A DNA stretch of 14,123 nt from an uncultured Eubacteriales bacterium (GCA_900321365.1 ONVT01000002.1:1-14123), one strand, 5' to 3'; positions 5,592 through 14,004 are shown, counted from the first letter of the stretch. Translations and numbers: made by a program. Notes: generated from the letters alone by a model not told the origin.

Positions 5592-7841
5592 ATGAAAAAG
5601 AGAAATGCCGGGATTATCCTGGCGGTGATTGCGTGTGTGCTTGTGCTCCTGATCGTAACTGCGTTTGTCGGCTGGGGACCGACCGGATCAGGCGCTGCGA
5701 AGAATATCAAGCTCGGCCTTGACCTGGAGGGCGGTGTCTCCATTACCTATCAGGCAGTTGATGCGAATCCGTCCGCTGAAGATATGTCGGATACCGTCTA
5801 TAAGCTGCAGCAGCGTGTCGACGGATATTCCACGGAAGCTTCTGTCTACCAGGAGGGCAGCAACCGGATTAACATTGAGATACCGGGTGTCTCCAACGCG
5901 GATGAGATCCTGGAGGAACTCGGTAAGCCCGGCTCCCTTGAATTCCAGCTCTCAGACGGAACGGTCATCCTTGACGGAACACATGTCACTTCTGCCGAGG
6001 CTGCTTCCCAGAGAGACAACATGAACAACACCGAGTATGTTGTCCAGCTTGAATTTGACAAGGAAGGAACCGAGGCGTTCGGCAAGGCGACGAGCGAGAA
6101 TGTCGGCAATAACATCGCCATCGTTTACGACGGGGATACGATCAGTGCCCCGCGCGTCAAGGAAGCGATTACCGACGGAAAGTGCGTGATCTCCGGAGAC
6201 TTCACCATTGAGTCTGCACAGGAGCTTGCATCCTTTATCAGAATCGGTTCCCTTGCCCTGGAGCTGGAAGAGATCCGTTCCAACGTGGTCGGCGCACAGC
6301 TTGGACAGAGAGCCCTGAGCACTTCGCTGCGCGGCGGCATCATCGGCCTGATTCTTGTCATCCTGATCATGATCTTTGCCTACAAGGTCCCCGGAGTCAT
6401 CGCCGGATTCGCGCTGGTGTTCTACGCGGCTCTGGATCTTGTCGCGATCAATGCGTTTGACATGACACTGACGCTGCCCGGTATAGCCGGCGTAATCCTG
6501 TCGATCGGTATGGCGGTTGACGCGAACGTCATTATCTATGCCCGTATCCGTGAGGAGATCGCCTCCGGGAAGTCGGTGAAGTCTTCCATCGATATCGGAT
6601 TCAAAAAAGCGCTGTCCGCCATCATCGACGGCAATGTCACGACCCTGATCGCCTGCTTCGTCCTGAACCTGATGGCGACCGGTTCGGTCAAGGGCTTCGC
6701 ACAGTCCCTGGCTCTTGGTATTGTCATCTCCATGTTCACGGCGCTGATCATTTCAAGACTGATCGTGAACTGCTGCTACACTCTCTTCATGCAGGATCCG
6801 AAGTACTTCGGAAAGGCGATGAAGTTCAACCGCCTGCACATTGTTTCCAGACGGAAAATCTTCTTCACGATTGCCATCATCTGCATGCTTTCCGGACCGG
6901 TTTTCTGCCTGATCAATAACGCGCGCGGAAACGGTGCACTGAATCTCTCCATGGAGTTCAGGGGCGGTACTTCCACGGACGTGACCTTTGAGGACAGCTA
7001 TACCATCGAAGATATTGACAGCAAGATCAAGCCTGTCATCCAGGACGTGATCGGCGACGCGCAGATCCAGTCCCAGAAGGTTGCCGGCGGCAATGAGATC
7101 ATCTTTAAGACCAGGCAGCTTTCCGTTGAGGAGAGACAGCAGCTGACAGATGCTCTGAATGAGGAATTTAAGATAGCGACTTACACGGACAATGAAGGCG
7201 AGGAAGCCCTGTCCATCAACTACGAGACGATCAGCTCCACGATCTCCAACGAGATGAGGAGAGATGCTGTCATCGCGGTTATCATTGCCGTCATCTGCAT
7301 GCTGGTCTATATCTGGTTCCGTTTCTCGGATATCAGGTTTGCCTCGGCTGCGGTTATGGCCCTGATCCATGATGTCCTTCTGGTGTTTGCGTCCTACGCG
7401 ATCATCCGGATCTCCGTCGGCAATACCTTTATCGCGGCGATGCTTACGATTGTCGGTTATTCCATCAACGCGACGATCGTTATCTTCGACCGTGTCCGCG
7501 AGAACCTGAAGGAGAGGAGGAATTTCGATTCTCTTGAGGAACTGGTGGATATGAGTATCACGTCCACCATGACGCGTTCGATCTACACCTCGCTGACGAC
7601 CTTCGTCACGATCGCCTGTCTGTTTATCGTAGGCGTTCCGTCGATCCGTGAGTTTGCGCTCCCGCTGATGGTCGGTATCGTCGCCGGCGCATTTTCATCC
7701 GTCTGCCTGACCGGCCCGATCTGGTATATCCTTCGCGCAGCAAAGGATAAGAAGGACCAGGCGGCTGAGAGAGCGGCTGCACAGGCAAAGGCTGCGGCGA
7801 AGATTACCGCCAGCAAGAAAAAGAAGAAAAAGAAGTCCTGA
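5592..7841 (+). CDS. secDF: Fused protein translocase subunit SecD-SecF
   Basis: The 749-residue membrane protein joins SecD and SecF in one chain, as in Bacillus, rather than as two genes. It should assist SecYEG export using ion motive force. TM1 is at about 8-28. The SecD motif LGLDLEGG is at 41-48, the P1 head follows, and the SecD membrane half includes TLPGIAGVILSIGMAVDANV (about 294-313), with Asp310 in TM4. The SecF half starts near 420, with EFRGGT at 455-460 and a membrane half containing VGYSINATIVIFDRVREN (621-638). Most SecF proteins have Asp in the GYSIND position; here residue 627 is Ala. The C-terminus (about 720-749) is an Ala/Lys tail ending in a lysine run, likely cytoplasmic. 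AGAGGAA precedes the ATG. There is no promoter or terminator between scfB and this gene, so co-transcription with the SCIFF genes is likely. Confidence 0.95.
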   Translation: MKKRNAGIILAVIACVLVLLIVTAFVGWGPTGSGAAKNIKLGLDLEGGVSITYQAVDANPSAEDMSDTVYKLQQRVDGYSTEASVYQEGSNRINIEIPGVSNADEILEELGKPGSLEFQLSDGTVILDGTHVTSAEAASQRDNMNNTEYVVQLEFDKEGTEAFGKATSENVGNNIAIVYDGDTISAPRVKEAITDGKCVISGDFTIESAQELASFIRIGSLALELEEIRSNVVGAQLGQRALSTSLRGGIIGLILVILIMIFAYKVPGVIAGFALVFYAALDLVAINAFDMTLTLPGIAGVILSIGMAVDANVIIYARIREEIASGKSVKSSIDIGFKKALSAIIDGNVTTLIACFVLNLMATGSVKGFAQSLALGIVISMFTALIISRLIVNCCYTLFMQDPKYFGKAMKFNRLHIVSRRKIFFTIAIICMLSGPVFCLINNARGNGALNLSMEFRGGTSTDVTFEDSYTIEDIDSKIKPVIQDVIGDAQIQSQKVAGGNEIIFKTRQLSVEERQQLTDALNEEFKIATYTDNEGEEALSINYETISSTISNEMRRDAVIAVIIAVICMLVYIWFRFSDIRFASAAVMALIHDVLLVFASYAIIRISVGNTFIAAMLTIVGYSINATIVIFDRVRENLKERRNFDSLEELVDMSITSTMTRSIYTSLTTFVTIACLFIVGVPSIREFALPLMVGIVAGAFSSVCLTGPIWYILRAAKDKKDQAAERAAAQAKAAAKITASKKKKKKKS

Positions 7842-7877
7842 GGCTGCAGTTTTGACTGATTGAGTCAGGTCTTTATC

Positions 7878-7911
7878 AGGACTGTCGGCGTATGCTCCGG
7901 CAGTCCTTTTT
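7878..7911 (+). terminator. Intrinsic terminator after secDF
   Basis: The stem GGACTGTCGG/CCGGCAGTCC (7879-7888 with 7897-7906; ten pairs, one G-U) has an 8-nt loop, and an additional A-T pair closes the base. It is followed directly by five T. It lies 37 bases after the secDF stop and ends the probable scfA-scfB-secDF transcript. The remaining 140 bases up to recJ show only a weak 5-bp hairpin (7954-7968) and no convincing promoter. Confidence 0.85.
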
Positions 7912-8052
7912 CTACCCGCGAACGAAGTCTGCTGCCGAATGGATGGCTTTCACGACGACATATTCGTCTAAACGATGAAGTCTGGAAATCGCCAGGGAGA
8001 ACCGGCATATCCAGGCAGAGTCTTATGGAAACGGTAAAAGGGGGAATCACGG

Positions 8053-9903
8053 ATGGCGCCTTGTGTGAAGCAGAAATGGAGCCAGCTGGTGCGGGGCGGT
8101 GACGGCAGGGTAGCCGAACAATTCGGGATTGATCCTGTCGCTGCCAGGGTAATCCTCAACAGGGGAATCAGCGATGAAGAACAGATCCGACGGTTTCTTT
8201 ACGGTACCCTGGAGGATCTGGAGGATCCGCGCCTGATGGACGGTGCAGACAGGGCAGTATCGCTCCTGCACGAATGCATTCTTCAGAAGCAGAAGATCCG
8301 CATCATCGGCGATTACGACGCGGACGGGGTCTTTTCCACCTATATCCTGTATCATTCTCTCCAGACAGCGGGAGGGGATGTCAGCTTCGAGATTCCTGAC
8401 CGGGTCAGGGACGGCTTCGGCTTGAGCATGCGTCTTGTCGAAAATGCGCACCAGGACGGCGTCGGCCTGATGATTACGTGCGACAACGGAATCGCCCAGA
8501 CTGAGGAGGTCAGCCGTGCAAAGCAGCTCGGCATGACAGTGATCATCACGGACCATCACGAGCCGAACTTTACGCTGGATGAGGAGGGAAAGAGACAGTA
8601 CTGCCTTCCGGAGGCGGACGCGGTCGTGGATCCGAAGAAACCGAACTGTCCATATCCTAACAAGGATCTTTGCGGAGCCGGGGTCGTGTGGAAGCTGATG
8701 CTTCTCTATGAAAGACGGTATCTGATCCGCAGGGATCGACTGTCCTCCGAAAACTCTTTTGATCCGGATCCTGTCTCAGTTTCCGGAGAATCTTCCGGGC
8801 CGGATCCGTCCCCTGCTCCGCTGAAAGAATGCCCGCTTGCTATGGAGAATCTTCCGTTTGCGGCCGCCGCGACCATAACGGACATTATGAGTCTCCTGGG
8901 CGAAAACAGGATACTGGTGAAATACGGATTGAAAATACTTCGGGAAACAGACAATGCGGGCATGCGCGCTCTGATCAGGAGATGCTCGCTGGAAGGAAAA
9001 AGGCTGACTCCCGGTCATATCGGGTTTATCATCGGACCGTGCCTGAACGCCTCCGGAAGGCTGGACTCGGCGATGCGTGCGGTCAGCCTGCTGCTGGAGA
9101 CAGATCCCGTCAAAGCGGCATCTGAGGCGGAGTATCTTGCGAAGCTGAACGATGAGAGAAAAACGATGACCGAGGAGGGAAAGAAGGCGGCCTTCGACCA
9201 GATTGAGACCACCGGCCTGATCCATGACAGGGTACTGATTATATATCTGAAGGGAGTGCATGAATCTGTCGCAGGGATCATTGCGTCCAAAGTGAAGGAT
9301 GCGTGGAACAGGCCGGTGATCATCTTCACGGATACCGGGGATCCGGACCTTCTGAAGGGAAGCGGCAGGTCCATCGAGGCCTATAACATGCATGACGAGC
9401 TGTCCGGGATATCAGATCTCTTCCTCCGGTTCGGCGGCCATCCCATGGCGGCCGGGGTCACGATCCGAAGAGACCGGCTGGACGAGCTCCGCGCAAGAAT
9501 CAATGAAAACTGCAGCCTGACGGAGGATGACCTGGGCAGGAAAATTCTTCTGGACGCCGTTCCGCCGTTTTCTTACCTGACAGAGGATGTGGTCCGCGCC
9601 CTGGATATCCTGGAACCGTTCGGCCCGGGCAACAGGGCACCCCAGTTCGGATGCAGCCAGGTCCGTGTTCTGAGGACGGAAGTCCTCGGGAAGAACCAGA
9701 ACTGTGTGAAGCTTGTAGTGGATGACGGGAAAAGCCGGATGAGCGCTGTGTACTTTGGCGATGCGGATGAATTTCTCTCCTTCCTCAGGAAAAAGTCCGG
9801 CGGGAGGGGGCAGGAAATACGCCTCAGTCTGGCGTACCGGCCTGTGATCAATGAGTTCCGGTCTGTGCGCAGCGTTCAGTTGCAGATTGCGCATTTTCAA
9901 TAA
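8053..9903 (+). CDS. recJ: Single-stranded-DNA-specific 5'-3' exonuclease RecJ
   Basis: The 616-residue protein is a DHH-family nuclease expected to degrade 5'-ended single-stranded DNA in recombination and mismatch or base-excision repair. Metal-binding motifs are in order: DYDADG (87-92), CDNG (143-146) and DHH (167-169). The DHHA1 domain carries HESVAGIIASK and the FGGHPMAAG signature, followed by a C-terminal OB-like region. An atypical segment rich in Ser, Pro, Asp and Glu (about 229-258) is inserted between CGAGVVWKL and the conserved ITDIMSLLGENR helix; it looks like a flexible loop and does not disrupt catalytic residues. The ATG follows a G-rich ribosome binding site (AGGGGGAA) at about six bases. 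A stronger promoter for downstream genes lies across its 3' end. Confidence 0.94.
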   Translation: MAPCVKQKWSQLVRGGDGRVAEQFGIDPVAARVILNRGISDEEQIRRFLYGTLEDLEDPRLMDGADRAVSLLHECILQKQKIRIIGDYDADGVFSTYILYHSLQTAGGDVSFEIPDRVRDGFGLSMRLVENAHQDGVGLMITCDNGIAQTEEVSRAKQLGMTVIITDHHEPNFTLDEEGKRQYCLPEADAVVDPKKPNCPYPNKDLCGAGVVWKLMLLYERRYLIRRDRLSSENSFDPDPVSVSGESSGPDPSPAPLKECPLAMENLPFAAAATITDIMSLLGENRILVKYGLKILRETDNAGMRALIRRCSLEGKRLTPGHIGFIIGPCLNASGRLDSAMRAVSLLLETDPVKAASEAEYLAKLNDERKTMTEEGKKAAFDQIETTGLIHDRVLIIYLKGVHESVAGIIASKVKDAWNRPVIIFTDTGDPDLLKGSGRSIEAYNMHDELSGISDLFLRFGGHPMAAGVTIRRDRLDELRARINENCSLTEDDLGRKILLDAVPPFSYLTEDVVRALDILEPFGPGNRAPQFGCSQVRVLRTEVLGKNQNCVKLVVDDGKSRMSAVYFGDADEFLSFLRKKSGGRGQEIRLSLAYRPVINEFRSVRSVQLQIAHFQ

Positions 9904-9915
9904 CTGTGTTATTCT
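9887..9915 (+). promoter_or_regulatory. Probable promoter of the yhbY operon
   Basis: TTGCGC (9887-9892), a 17-bp spacer, and TATTCT (9910-9915) with an extended -10 TGT lie at the very end of recJ. Transcription would begin near 9922, about 30 bases before the yhbY ATG. It suggests the yhbY-nadD-yqeK-rsfS block can be expressed independently of recJ. Confidence 0.5.
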
Positions 9916-9950
9916 CGGTTATATGATTGAACAACTTGAACGGGGGCATT

Positions 9951-10295
9951 ATGACCAGTAAACAAAGAGCATATCTCAAAAGCCTCGCGTCGAAGGAGGA
10001 TACGATTCTCCAGATCGGGAAAGAGGCTCTGACTCCGGAAAACACGGCGGCCATGGAACAGGCGCTTGAGGCGCGCGAACTGATCAAGGTCGGTATCCTT
10101 CAGAACTGTCTGGAGGATACGCGTTCCATCGCGCTTACGGCTGCCGAAAGAACCAGGTCGCAGCTGGTCCAGGTGATCGGAAGGAAATTTGTTCTCTACC
10201 GCGAGGGAAGGGGTGACAAAAAGAAGATTATCCTCCCGGCCGGGAAAAGCTCCAACGCGGCTGATAACGGAAAGCCCGGGATCCTGGATTTCTGA
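9951..10295 (+). CDS. yhbY: YhbY-type CRM-domain RNA-binding protein
   Basis: The 114-residue protein is made almost wholly of one CRM domain, the fold linked to pre-50S ribosomal RNA binding. Family positions are visible: an N-terminal helix (SKQRAYLKSLA), the loop segment QIGKEALTPE (21-30), the central ELIKVGIL strand (43-50) and the closing QVIGRKFVLYR (74-84), followed by a basic, disordered tail. The ATG is preceded by a G-rich site (GGGGG, four bases away). The frame extends upstream to TTG 9927, but that part has no homology-like sequence. It is the first gene of a ribosome-assembly-linked cluster. An 84-bp gap to nadD contains a CGGAGG/CCTCCG hairpin (10311-10325) without a T run. 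Confidence 0.9.
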   Translation: MTSKQRAYLKSLASKEDTILQIGKEALTPENTAAMEQALEARELIKVGILQNCLEDTRSIALTAAERTRSQLVQVIGRKFVLYREGRGDKKKIILPAGKSSNAADNGKPGILDF

Positions 10296-10379
10296 CGGCA
10301 GTTGATCCATCGGAGGGATCCTCCGGACGCAGGGGAACGGGATGGATGAATCCTTCGGCATCGCCTTGACAGGAGAGGA

Positions 10380-11000
10380 ATGGATACAATCAGACGAAAA
10401 GTTGGCATCATGGGGGGAACATTTGATCCGATCCATATCGGTCATCTGATCCTGGGAGAGAGCGCATGGCAGCAGTTTTCGCTGGAAAAGGTACTGTTCA
10501 TGCCGTCCGGAAACCCTCCCCATAAGCGGACCAGGGACGGTGCGTCGAATGAAGACCGCGTCGAGATGGTTCGTCTTGCGATCGCGCCGAATCCGCATTT
10601 TGAGCTCTCACTCGAGGAGATGCATTCACAGGGATATGTCTACACGAAAGAAACCCTCCGCTCACTTCGTGCCCGGCATCCTGATACGGACTACTACTTT
10701 ATCATGGGCGCGGATTCCCTGCTGACATTTGATACATGGATGGGACCGCAGGAGATCTGTGATCAGTGCATTCTGGCAGCTGCGGTGAGGGACAGTATGG
10801 ATGTGGAGACTCTGGACAGCGCGATCCGGAGTCTGAAAGAGAAATATCACGCGGACATCCGGAAGCTGGAAAGCCCGAACCTGGATATTTCCTCTCACAG
10901 TATCCGTTCCTGGTGCGCTGAGGGCAGAAGCATCCGCTATTATGTTCCTGACGCTGTTCGAAGCTATATTCTGGAGAAGGACATCTATGGGCACGTATAA
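10380..11000 (+). CDS. nadD: Nicotinate-nucleotide adenylyltransferase
   Basis: The 206-residue enzyme should transfer AMP from ATP to nicotinate mononucleotide, giving deaminated NAD, in the common late step of NAD synthesis. The nucleotidyltransferase signature GGTFDPIHIGHL is at about 12-23. The substrate loop PSGNPPHK and the C-terminal ISSHSIR (the ISSTxIR ATP-binding motif) followed by YYVPDAVRSYI are all present. The length is normal. The ATG follows AGGAGAGGA closely. Its last 14 bases overlap the start of yqeK, which points to translational coupling. Confidence 0.96.
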   Translation: MDTIRRKVGIMGGTFDPIHIGHLILGESAWQQFSLEKVLFMPSGNPPHKRTRDGASNEDRVEMVRLAIAPNPHFELSLEEMHSQGYVYTKETLRSLRARHPDTDYYFIMGADSLLTFDTWMGPQEICDQCILAAAVRDSMDVETLDSAIRSLKEKYHADIRKLESPNLDISSHSIRSWCAEGRSIRYYVPDAVRSYILEKDIYGHV

Positions 11001-11598
11001 TCTGACCAAGCTTCAGAAAAAAGTGAAGAAAGAGCTGGATGAAGCCAGGTACCAGCACACGCTGGGCGTGATGTTCACCGCTTCCGCGCTCGCCATGTGC
11101 TACGGGACAGACATCGAGAAGGCCCAGGTTGCCGGCCTGCTTCATGACTGTGCGAAGTGCATTCCGAATGACAAGAAGATCCGGATGTGCAAGGAGAGGA
11201 AGATCGAGATCACCAGGGTCGAGCTGGAAGCGCCCTACCTGCTTCATTCGAAGCTGGGTGCATACCTTGCCACGGAGAAGTACGGCATAAAGGATCCCGA
11301 GATCCTCGGGGCGATCCAGTGGCATACCACGGGCCGTCCGAACATGACGACGCTGGAAAAGATTATCTTCATTGCGGATTATATCGAGCCTTCCCGGTGT
11401 AAGGCGGAGAATCTTCCCGATGTCAGGAGGCTGGCATTTCACGACCTGAACCTGACGGTCTGCCGGATCCTGGAGGATACCCTTCACTATCTGGATTCCG
11501 GGCACGGGGAGATCGATCCCATGAGCCGCAGCGCATTCCGCTATTACCATAAGCTGTTTTTTGAGACAGAAGACAAGGGGAATTCCCTGACAACATAA
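10987..11598 (+). CDS. yqeK: HD-domain Ap4A hydrolase family protein YqeK
   Basis: The 203-residue cytoplasmic protein has an HD phosphohydrolase domain: His24 (RYQHTLGV), the LLHDCAK His-Asp pair (53-54), His87 in LHSKLGA, His103 in WHTTGRP and Asp121 in IADYIEP are the expected metal ligands. Family members hydrolyse diadenosine tetraphosphate symmetrically to ADP. GGAGAAGG with six-base spacing supports ATG 10987, which lies inside the end of nadD. The upstream extension of the frame to 10942 is simply nadD sequence in another frame. The neighbouring nadD and rsfS genes match the usual order in Gram-positive bacteria; the LytR-type gene sometimes found next is absent here. Confidence 0.93.
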   Translation: MGTYNLTKLQKKVKKELDEARYQHTLGVMFTASALAMCYGTDIEKAQVAGLLHDCAKCIPNDKKIRMCKERKIEITRVELEAPYLLHSKLGAYLATEKYGIKDPEILGAIQWHTTGRPNMTTLEKIIFIADYIEPSRCKAENLPDVRRLAFHDLNLTVCRILEDTLHYLDSGHGEIDPMSRSAFRYYHKLFFETEDKGNSLTT

Positions 11599-11633
11599 AC
11601 GGATATTAATTGTTTTTGGAGAGGAGAATGAGT

Positions 11634-12002
11634 ATGATAATTGACAGGTCCAGAGAGATGGCAAAGCTCGCCTATCATGCACTGGAGGAGAAGAAGGCGG
11701 AGAACATCACACTGATCGATATCGAGCAGGTCAGTACGCTTGCGGACTACTTCATCATCGCTTCCGGAAAGAACAGGAATCAGGTTCAGGCGATGGCGGA
11801 TGAGGTGGATGAGGCGCTCGGACGTGCGGGATATGAAGTGAAGCACAAGGAGGGCTACCAGAACGCGAACTGGATCCTCCTGGATTACGGTGATCTCGTC
11901 ATCCACATCTTTGACACACAGAACAGGCTCTTCTATGATCTTGACCGGATCTGGAGAGACGGGAAGGCTGTAACCATTGCGGATCTGGAATCAGAAGAAT
12001 AA
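11634..12002 (+). CDS. rsfS: Ribosome silencing factor RsfS
   Basis: The 122-residue protein is a member of the RsfS/DUF143 family, which binds ribosomal protein uL14 on the 50S subunit and blocks subunit joining during starvation. The family core is clear: EMAKLAYHALEEKKAENI, DYFIIASGKNRNQVQAMAD, and WILLDYGDLVIHIFD followed by RLFYDLDRIW. Two starts compete: ATG 11634 has AGGAG (11622-11626) at seven bases, and ATG 11628 has GGAG (11618-11621) at six bases, adding only two residues. I chose 11634; the difference has no functional meaning. It ends 14 bases before the SseB-like gene and shares its operon. Confidence 0.94.
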   Translation: MIIDRSREMAKLAYHALEEKKAENITLIDIEQVSTLADYFIIASGKNRNQVQAMADEVDEALGRAGYEVKHKEGYQNANWILLDYGDLVIHIFDTQNRLFYDLDRIWRDGKAVTIADLESEE

Positions 12003-12016
12003 AAGGAAGAAGGAAT

Positions 12017-12946
12017 ATGTCGATTGATAATCAGTTTTTAATTAAGAAAGTAACAAACAGGGATTCCTTTATTGCATGCTTCTGCGCTGCGACGAGGATG
12101 CCTTTTCTGTACTGTGACCCGGTCAGCTATGCGGACCAGGTATGGATCTTTGCCGACGAGGGCGGGTTAAAGGAGTTTGCCGGAAGATTTGCCGCGAAGA
12201 AGATTCCGCTGCAGGGAGCCCAGATAAAGAAAGCCCAGTTCACCGGCTTCTTCGGCTCTCTTCTCCACATTGGAGTCACCGAGATTGTGTTCGCTGAGAA
12301 CGGCGCGAGTGTTCCGATTCCGATTGAGCAGTTCGTCAGGTTCAAGGATATGTCAAACATCCCCGAAGCGCTTCGGCCGCTGGAGAATCCCCAGCTGATG
12401 CTTACCTCGATCTACCTGATGCAGGAGATCACCAGGAAAGTGCCCGCCGAAGAGAAGGAGGATCTGAATGATCTTCAGGAGGAGTTCCTCGTCAATCTTG
12501 CCAGGTCCCGTTTCCTGATTCCTGTCCAGGTGAAGAGCGGTCCGGGCTCGATGGCGGAGAAGATGCAGAAGAAGCAGTTCTCTTTTCTCAATCTCACCTT
12601 GAAGAACGGGGAGATGTACCGTCCGATTTTTGCCGACGCGATGGAGTTCGACAAATTCCGCCAGCAGAAGAAGGATCTTCAGGTTATCACGATGCCGTTT
12701 GCGGGACTGAAACAGGCGCTCCCGAAGAACGCGAAGGGATACCTTCTGAATCCGGCGGGCTGCCAGATCGTCCTGCAGGTGCCGCTGCTCGACCAGGTTC
12801 TGCAGGTCTTCCCGGAGGATGTGAAGAAGGGCAGTGAGAACGCCATGAAGCTTGCGCAGTCCCTTGCGGGCCCTCAGGTCAGGAAGAAGGAGTCCGCTTC
12901 GCCTGAACGAAGCAAGATCATGAAGATGCCGCAGCCCAAATCATGA
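12017..12946 (+). CDS. SseB-family protein, apparent tandem two-domain form
   Basis: The 309-residue protein has no signal peptide or membrane segment. Its C-terminal half resembles the SseB N-terminal domain: MYRPIFADAMEFDKF (about 203-217), then VITMPFAGLKQAL and GYLLNPAG. The N-terminal half repeats the same pattern in looser form (QVWIFADEGGLKEF, then FTGFFGSLLHIGVTEIVFAENG), suggesting an internal duplication. The last 30 residues are Lys/Ser/Pro-rich and probably disordered. SseB takes its name from serine-sensitivity genetics in E. coli and has no settled biochemical role. AGAAGGAA precedes the ATG. It closes the yhbY-to-rsfS operon before the terminator at 13015. The family assignment is moderately sure; the function is unknown. 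Confidence 0.65.
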   Translation: MSIDNQFLIKKVTNRDSFIACFCAATRMPFLYCDPVSYADQVWIFADEGGLKEFAGRFAAKKIPLQGAQIKKAQFTGFFGSLLHIGVTEIVFAENGASVPIPIEQFVRFKDMSNIPEALRPLENPQLMLTSIYLMQEITRKVPAEEKEDLNDLQEEFLVNLARSRFLIPVQVKSGPGSMAEKMQKKQFSFLNLTLKNGEMYRPIFADAMEFDKFRQQKKDLQVITMPFAGLKQALPKNAKGYLLNPAGCQIVLQVPLLDQVLQVFPEDVKKGSENAMKLAQSLAGPQVRKKESASPERSKIMKMPQPKS

Positions 12947-13014
12947 GTCCTGTCATTAAAGAGCTTGCCGGCGATCTGTTCAGAAATAACTGTTGATCAG
13001 CTAACGGAATGAAT

Positions 13015-13044
13015 CAGACGCTCCTTCGCAGGGGCGTCTGTTTT
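13015..13044 (+). terminator. Intrinsic terminator after the SseB-like gene
   Basis: The stem CAGACGCTCC/GGGGCGTCTG (13015-13024 with 13031-13040; ten pairs, one G-U), a 6-nt loop and TTTT follow the stop codon by 68 bases. It marks the end of the yhbY-nadD-yqeK-rsfS-sseB-like transcript and separates it from the convergent transporter gene. The rest of 12947-13080 shows nothing else. Confidence 0.85.
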
Positions 13045-13080
13045 CATATCCGCTGATCTTCGGTTGAATCCGTTTTTCAC

Positions 13081-14004
13081 TCAGTCTGTTCGCCTGTATA
13101 TTCCGGCAAGAATAGCGCCGGAGATATTATGCCACACAGAAAAGATCGCTCCCGGGACGGTTGCCATGGTAAGATCAGGGAAAGCACTCACTGCAAGTGT
13201 TGTTGCAAGCCCTGAATTCTGCATCCCGATCTCAATGGAAACGGCCTTTTTCCGAGGCGTATCCATCTTGAACAGGAGTCCGATCAGATAACCGCAAAGA
13301 TATCCCAGAAGATTGTGAAGAATCACGATTACGAATATGACAATGCCGGTTGTCATGATCTTTTCACTGTTATGCGACACAACAGCTGCAATGATAAGAC
13401 AGATCGCCGCAACGGAAACAGTTGGCAGCAGATCTTTTACCCGTTCCGTTTTTTCCCCGATAAAATGGTTGATCAGAATACCCAGAGCGATCGGAATGAG
13501 AACCACCTGTATTATGGAAATGAACATCGCTTTCATATTCACAGTCACGGATGTTCTCAGATAAAGGTAAGTCAGTGCCGGTGTAAGGAAAGGGGCAAGC
13601 AGGGTATTCACGCTTGTCATGCCTACTGACAGAGCCGTATCACCTCTGGAAAGATATGTGATCACATTGCTTGATGTTCCGCCGGGACATGTTCCCACAA
13701 GTACTATCCCGACTAACAGTTCTTTCTCCACTCCAAAGAGCATTCCCAGACCGAATGCAAGAGCCGGCATAATAACAAACTGGGCTATACACCCGATCAC
13801 CAGATCTTTCGGCCTGGCAAATACCACGGCAAAATCCTCAGCCTTCATCGTCAGGCCCATGCCAAACATAACAATCATCAACAGATAATTAATCCACGTT
13901 GTCTGTATCCACAGACAGGTGCCGGGAGCAAACAGCGCAAGCAAAGCCACAGCCAGAACAATAACTGCCATATACTTCCCTGTGAAATTACTAACCTTCT
14001 TCAT
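13081..14004 (-). CDS. Bile acid:sodium symporter (BASS/SBF) family transporter
   Basis: The 307-residue inner-membrane protein is almost entirely hydrophobic, with about nine or ten predicted membrane helices. It carries the two hallmark crossing motifs of the family: VGTCPGGTSSNVITYLSRGDTALS, and EIGMQNSGLATTLA towards the C-terminus, which form the sodium- and substrate-binding core. Family members carry bile acids, 2-oxoacids, pantoate or other organic anions with sodium; the substrate here cannot be told from sequence. ATG 14004 has AAGGG eight bases upstream; GTG 14035-14037 would add 11 residues but lacks a ribosome binding site. Hand-counted lines are about 38-53% GC, lower than neighbouring genes, which may indicate a different origin. 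It is convergent with the preceding operon. Confidence 0.88.
   Translation of the reverse strand: MKKVSNFTGKYMAVIVLAVALLALFAPGTCLWIQTTWINYLLMIVMFGMGLTMKAEDFAVVFARPKDLVIGCIAQFVIMPALAFGLGMLFGVEKELLVGIVLVGTCPGGTSSNVITYLSRGDTALSVGMTSVNTLLAPFLTPALTYLYLRTSVTVNMKAMFISIIQVVLIPIALGILINHFIGEKTERVKDLLPTVSVAAICLIIAAVVSHNSEKIMTTGIVIFVIVILHNLLGYLCGYLIGLLFKMDTPRKKAVSIEIGMQNSGLATTLAVSAFPDLTMATVPGAIFSVWHNISGAILAGIYRRTD

Noticed and set aside
4358..5743. 461-codon minus-strand frame over scfB
   Set aside because: It is a shadow of the radical SAM gene, with no domain pattern of its own.
6753..7370. 205-codon minus-strand frame inside secDF
   Set aside because: It lies wholly antisense to conserved SecDF membrane segments and lacks a start signal.
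10366..10371. TTGACA before nadD as a promoter
   Set aside because: The only -10-like sequence (TACAAT) is 13 bases away, too close, and lies within the nadD coding region.
10342..10449. 35-codon frame with ATG between yhbY and nadD
   Set aside because: It overlaps the start of nadD in another frame, has only a weak upstream G-rich site and resembles no known small protein.
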